From NCBI GenBank assembly GCA_020853885.1, contig JADYXZ010000014.1, forward strand, positions 62,001 through 126,000: DNA of 64,000 nt, in the 5' to 3' direction. A program made the position numbers and the translations under genes. The notes under the pieces are model-generated. The model saw only the letters and a list, made by a program, of their open reading frames with translations, was not told the origin of the DNA and made no database searches. Positions 60,469-64,000 of this stretch are shown here, piece after piece (the stretch's first letter is position 1; the number at the start of each line of letters is the position of its first letter). Source of the DNA: Bradyrhizobiaceae bacterium (GTDB lineage: Bacteria; Pseudomonadota; Alphaproteobacteria; Rhizobiales; Xanthobacteraceae).

Positions 60469-61113
60469 TCACGCAGACGAATTGGCCTGCGGCGAAGATG
60501 CAATCCAGTTCGCCAACGGCCCTTCCAGGACTTCGATGGGCCGATAACCATTGGTGAGCAAGGCAAAGCCGCGATCGTCGCGGACCAGGACCGTGGGGAA
60601 ACCATGCACGCCCATTGAACGCGCCCAGTGGAAGTCCGCGGCGGTTTCAGCGCGGGTTTCGGCATCATCATAGGCGGCAAGGAACGCATCGCGATCGATG
60701 CCGACCTCCGCCGCCGGAACGGCAAAAGAATTCGGATCGTGTGGATCGCGGTTGTGCGTATAAAAGCCGGCCTGAATGAGCGGCATGTAGACCCATTCGG
60801 CACCGGGTTTCAGGCGCCGCACGGTGACGAGCGCGCGACAGGCCTTTTCCGTGTCGTAAATCCAGGGGCCGCGGTCGAGTATATCGAGTGAAAACTCCTG
60901 CCCTGTGCGCTGGCCGATCTCGATCCAGTGGGCGCGCAGGAATTTGCGGTATTCGCCTTCGACGACATAGTCATTGCCCGGATGCAGACCGCCCATTTTC
61001 AGGGTTATGGTCATTTCATGCTTGTGCCGAGCATAGAGTCCCTGAATGACAGGCGCGAAGCCGAAGCACCAGGAACACATGGGATCGCCGATATAGATCA
61101 ATTCCGGTTTCAT
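60469..61113 (-). CDS. DsbA-family thiol oxidoreductase-like protein
   Basis: 214 aa from the ATG at 61113 (AAGGAAAGG upstream). MKPELIYIGDPMCSWCFGFA places a CxxC at Cys13/Cys16, then an inserted helical domain and the cis-Pro segment GVHGFPTVLVRDDRG. This matches the cytoplasmic DsbA-like group (FrnE / 2-hydroxychromene-isomerase-like). There is no signal peptide, so it should act in the cytoplasm. The partner or substrate is not known. Confidence 0.88.
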   Translation of the reverse strand: MKPELIYIGDPMCSWCFGFAPVIQGLYARHKHEMTITLKMGGLHPGNDYVVEGEYRKFLRAHWIEIGQRTGQEFSLDILDRGPWIYDTEKACRALVTVRRLKPGAEWVYMPLIQAGFYTHNRDPHDPNSFAVPAAEVGIDRDAFLAAYDDAETRAETAADFHWARSMGVHGFPTVLVRDDRGFALLTNGYRPIEVLEGPLANWIASSPQANSSA

Positions 61114-61564
61114 GCGCCTTTCCTTGCCAACCATGCCGAAAGGTCAAGTTCATATAGACCCGCGCGGAGTTGGTGCTTGATTTGGGTCAGATCGCCACGC
61201 TGGCCGTCGAATTGGCGTGCCGCTCCCCGCGAGGATCAGCGACGAACCAAAGGCGCAGGATGACGCCGCGGCCATCGCCGCGCTGCATCTGGCCGTCGCC
61301 GGTGCGCCCGAAGATCATGTCTCGACATCGCAGGTCTCTGCGAATCTCGTCCGTGGCGGTCAACCCGCCCGGCTCTCTTCAGGGGAGTTGCGGGGCTTCC
61401 CCCGCAAATGTGGAATCTCTACCGCGCGGAGCATCAAAACCGGCGTCATGTCTCGAAGGTCCGCGCCCAAGTGGCATATCAGCCGATCAGCTTTAGCTGA
61501 TCGCAGCGAACCTGAATGTGTGAGGAGCGTAGGAGATCGTAGCAATGGGTAAAATGGGCGGTTC
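61114..61564. other. Intergenic region before tRNA-Glu
   Basis: About 450 bp between the DsbA-like gene and the tRNA. Short frames present have no domain signature or ribosome site. Nothing further recognised. Confidence 0.5.
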
Positions 61565-61640
61565 TGGCGCTCCCTACCGGAATCGAACCGGTGTTTCAGC
61601 CTTGAGAGGGCCGCGTCCTAGACCGCTAGACGAAGGGAGC
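61565..61640 (-). tRNA. tRNA-Glu (CTC anticodon)
   Basis: On the minus strand, 76 nt: acceptor stem GCTCCCT / AGGGAGC, D arm GTCTAGCGGTCTAGGAC, anticodon stem CGGCC / GGCTG around loop CTCTCAA (anticodon CTC), T arm ACCGGTTCGATTCCGGT, discriminator G and encoded CCA. All four arms pair; the sequence is close to bacterial tRNA-Glu. It reads GAG codons. Confidence 0.95.
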
Positions 61641-61701
61641 GTGCCGCCTCATGTAGCGGCTCGTGGGCGGGCCGGCAAGGCTGCCGGCCGCGCGCAATGC
61701 C

Positions 61702-62724
61702 TCAGCGCGCGACGCGCACCAGGAGCTTGCCGAAATTCCTACCCTTGAGGAGCCCGATGAACGCCTCCGGCGCCGCCGCGAGGCCCTCGACCACGTCCTC
61801 GCGGTACTTGATCTTCCCGTCCCGCACCCACGCGCGCATGTCGCGCAGGAAGGCGGCGGTCTGATCGGCGAAGTCGCTGACGAGGAAGCCGCGCACCGTC
61901 ATACGCTTGGTGAGGATCGTGCGCATCAGCCGCGGTGTGCGGTCGGGCCCCGGCGGCGGCTCCGTGTCGTTGTAGTGCGCGATCATCCCGCACACCGGCA
62001 CGCGCGCGAACGTGTTGAGCAATGGAAACACCGCGTCCCACACCGCGCCGCCGACGTTCTCGAAATAGACGTCGATGCCGTTCGGACACGCCGCCGCGAG
62101 CTTCTCCTTGAAATCCGCCGCGCGATGATCGACCGCCGCATCGAAGCCGAGCTCGTCGAGGAGATAGCGGCACTTCTCCGCGCCGCCGGCGATGCCGACG
62201 GCCCGCGCGCCCTTGAGCTTCGCAAGCTGCCCCACCACCGCGCCGACCGCCCCCGATGCCGCGGCGACCGCCACCGTCTCGCCCGGCTTCGGCTGGCCGA
62301 TCTGCAGGAGCCCGCAATAGGCGGTCTGCCCCGGCATGCCGAGCACGCCGAGCGCGGTCGAGAGCGGCGCCGCATCCGGATCGAGCTTGCGCAGCCCCCT
62401 GCCGTCGGAGAGCGCGTATTCCTGCCAGCCCGCGTGGCCCAGCACGAAGTCACCCGGCTTGAACGCCGCGTTGCGCGACTCCATCACCTCGCTCACCGTG
62501 CCGCCGACCATCACCTCGCCGATCTCGACCGGCCGCGCGTAGGATTTCGCCGTGCTGATGCGCCCGCGCATGTAGGGATCGAGCGAGAGCCAGAGCGTGC
62601 GCAAGAGCACTTGCCCGTCGCCGGGCGTCACTACCTCCGACTCCACCATGCGGAAGTTTTCCGGCCGCGGCTCGCCCTCGGGCCGCGACGCCAGCACGAT
62701 CTGCCGGTTTTTTCTTTCCGCCAT
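61702..62724 (-). CDS. NADPH-dependent MDR oxidoreductase, CurA-like
   Basis: 340 aa medium-chain dehydrogenase without zinc ligands. AVAAASGAVGAVVGQLAKLKG (near residue 150) is the nucleotide-binding AxxGxxG loop, ALGVLGMPGQTAYCGLLQIG precedes it, and FENVGGAVWDAVFPLLN follows. These are typical of the CurA / leukotriene B4 dehydrogenase-like reductases that reduce alpha,beta-unsaturated carbonyls. Single gene, on the same strand as the tRNA. Confidence 0.92.
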   Translation of the reverse strand: MAERKNRQIVLASRPEGEPRPENFRMVESEVVTPGDGQVLLRTLWLSLDPYMRGRISTAKSYARPVEIGEVMVGGTVSEVMESRNAAFKPGDFVLGHAGWQEYALSDGRGLRKLDPDAAPLSTALGVLGMPGQTAYCGLLQIGQPKPGETVAVAAASGAVGAVVGQLAKLKGARAVGIAGGAEKCRYLLDELGFDAAVDHRAADFKEKLAAACPNGIDVYFENVGGAVWDAVFPLLNTFARVPVCGMIAHYNDTEPPPGPDRTPRLMRTILTKRMTVRGFLVSDFADQTAAFLRDMRAWVRDGKIKYREDVVEGLAAAPEAFIGLLKGRNFGKLLVRVAR

Positions 62725-62779
62725 TCAAGCCCCGTTTACTGCAAAACCCGCCGCTGCTGGCACGCCCGCCGGCGTCCGA

Positions 62780-63121
62780 CTATGGCTGCCGCTCCAATGT
62801 CAGCCGTCCGCGTTGCTGCAGGGTCGCGAGATCGAAGATGCGCACTTCCGTCCCGCCGTCGGATTCGATGGTCACGATCAGCCGGTCGCCCGCGACCGCT
62901 GTGGAAAGCACGCGCGCCCCCTTCGGCAGGCTCACATTTGCCGCGATCGGCCCAACTTCTTCCCCAATTGTGGAAAGACGATAAGCAATTACCCCGAATA
63001 TTACGGCAAACCCGGCAATCATAATAAGAGTGGAGAACAACATCAGACGGCGAAGACGTCTCACGACGTCGTTTTGCGCCGGGTCGAGCGGTTTATCGTC
63101 TTGCATGCGTGATTGGACCAT
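62780..63121 (-). CDS. Small membrane protein of unknown function
   Basis: 113 aa from an ATG at 63121 (108 aa from the ATG at 63106). One membrane helix (RLMLFSTLIMIAGFAVIFGV, about 25-44) with a short basic cytoplasmic part and a periplasmic C-terminal domain, beta-rich: ANVSLPKGARVLSTAVAGDR, LIVTIESDGGTEVRIFDL. Alphaproteobacterial genomes often have such a small membrane gene divergent from the RluA-family gene, as here. No function known. Confidence 0.75.
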   Translation of the reverse strand: MVQSRMQDDKPLDPAQNDVVRRLRRLMLFSTLIMIAGFAVIFGVIAYRLSTIGEEVGPIAANVSLPKGARVLSTAVAGDRLIVTIESDGGTEVRIFDLATLQQRGRLTLERQP

Positions 63122-63142
63122 CGATTGATGAGGAAGCGGCGA

Positions 63143-64000
63143 GTGGAAGAAGCCGAAAACGTCGTCAGGGCGACCGCTGGCAAGGACGACGCCGGCGCGC
63201 GGCTCGATCGTTTCCTCGCTGCGCACGCGGGCGAATTCAGCCGCTCGCGCCTGAAGCAGCTTCTCCTTGACGGCGAAGTGCGGATAGGCGGCCGGACGAT
63301 AAAAGACCCCGCATACCGGGTCAAATCCGGCGACCGGATCGAGCTCATCGTGCCGCCCGCGAAGCCCGCCAGGCCGCAGGCGCAGTCGATCCCGCTCAAC
63401 GTCGTTTACGAGGACGGGCAGATCATCGTCATCGACAAGCCCGCGGGGCTCGTCGTGCATCCCGCCGCCGGCAACGAGGACGGCACGCTCGTCAATGCGC
63501 TGATCGCCCATTGCGGCGCGAGCCTTTCCGGCATCGGCGGCGAGAAGCGTCCCGGCATCGTGCACCGCCTCGACAAGGACACGAGCGGCCTCCTGGTTGT
63601 TGCCAAGACCGACAAGGCGCACCGCGGCCTCGCCCAGCAGTTCGCCGATCACGGCCGCCACGGACCGCTCGTGCGCGCCTATCTCGCCGTCGTCTGGGGC
63701 GTGCCCGAGCCGCGGCGCGGCACCATCGACCTGCCGATCGCCCGCGACCCGCGCGCGCGCGAGAAGATGGCGGTGCTGCCGGGCGGCCGCCGCGCCGTCA
63801 CCCACTACGAAGTGCTCGACCGCTTCGCCGGCGCCGACCGCCTGGCCGTCGCGAGCCTCGTCGAGTGCCGCCTCGCCACCGGCCGCACCCACCAGATCCG
63901 CGTGCACATGACCCGCGCCGGGCATCCGCTGCTTGGCGACGAGGTCTATGGCGCCGGCTTCCGCTCGAAGGCGTCGCAGCTCGGGCCCGACGCACGGCGC
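63143..64000 (+). CDS. RluA-family pseudouridine synthase (cut by right edge)
   Basis: At least 286 aa, open to the window end. The GTG at 63143 is preferred as start because AGGAAG lies 6 nt upstream; an ATG at 63128 has no such site. An S4 RNA-binding domain (about 15-75, DRFLAAHAGEFSRSRLKQLL) precedes the catalytic domain with the signature HRLDKDTSGLLVVAKTDKAH, where the Asp of RLDKDT is catalytic, and RLATGRTHQIRVHM. It converts uridines in ribosomal RNA, as RluC/RluD do, to pseudouridine. C-terminal end lies outside. Confidence 0.94.
   Translation, partial: MEEAENVVRATAGKDDAGARLDRFLAAHAGEFSRSRLKQLLLDGEVRIGGRTIKDPAYRVKSGDRIELIVPPAKPARPQAQSIPLNVVYEDGQIIVIDKPAGLVVHPAAGNEDGTLVNALIAHCGASLSGIGGEKRPGIVHRLDKDTSGLLVVAKTDKAHRGLAQQFADHGRHGPLVRAYLAVVWGVPEPRRGTIDLPIARDPRAREKMAVLPGGRRAVTHYEVLDRFAGADRLAVASLVECRLATGRTHQIRVHMTRAGHPLLGDEVYGAGFRSKASQLGPDARR

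Overview
The window reads as a chromosomal segment of a GC-rich alphaproteobacterium of the order Hyphomicrobiales (Rhizobiales), in the Bradyrhizobium / Rhodopseudomonas / Xanthobacteraceae neighbourhood. Evidence: a PhyR-NepR-EcfG general stress module, CtrA and ChpT, ALA-synthase-type HemA, FlbD with a fliF-fliG-fliH-fliN operon, DUF1236, DUF1134 and DUF3551 proteins, and three kinds of intergenic palindromic repeat of the sort scattered through these genomes. There is no phage, insertion sequence, CRISPR array or plasmid function. Both edges cut genes: a glycosyltransferase on the left and an RluA-family pseudouridine synthase on the right.

Layout. 1-8041: surface polysaccharide cluster, all on the minus strand (two GT4 glycosyltransferases, an MsbA-like ABC exporter, two methyltransferases, a P-loop kinase-like protein, a UDP-glucuronate 4-epimerase-like enzyme); parts are visibly more AT-rich than the rest. 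8142-12863: outer-membrane protein, then a general stress island where phyR, nepR-ecfG and four satellite genes (DUF1236, CsbD, an unknown exported protein, a PRC-barrel protein) each carry a GGAAC-N16-CGTT promoter. 13018-20299: lytic transglycosylase, a UGSC-family protein with Cys in place of Sec, and a ferric-type ABC importer. 20312-24478: hemA, an ArsR-ArsC fusion with an aquaglyceroporin, and an O-methyltransferase.

24681-29909: fliF-fliG-fliH-fliN-flbD. 30051-32374: two unrelated minus-strand genes separating this operon from flhA (32962-35085). 35264-37203: acetyltransferase and an ECF sigma/anti-sigma pair. 37306-40326: fliJ and fliI, then ctrA behind a promoter region carrying seven GANTC sites in 119 bp. 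40384-48444: periplasmic and regulatory accessory genes, including two related TPR regulators with different DNA-binding domains, each facing a small exported protein, and a DUF305 metal-related pair. 48519-54815: cheA-cheW-cheY-cheB-cheR preceded by chpT. 54917-64000: cysQ, YHS, DUF1134, coiled-coil, DUF3551, hot-dog, DsbA-like and oxidoreductase genes, a tRNA-Glu(CTC) and the partial pseudouridine synthase.

The unifying theme is cell-cycle and stress control of motility. CtrA and its phosphotransferase ChpT lie in the same 15 kb; CtrA-type boxes precede fliF, flhA and cheA; fliF and flhA share an identical 17-nt promoter module. The least explained items are the UGSC protein next to the ABC importer, the twin TPR regulator / small secreted protein loci, and two tandem long palindromes at 35127-35264. 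All function calls rest on motif recognition by eye; no database search was run.
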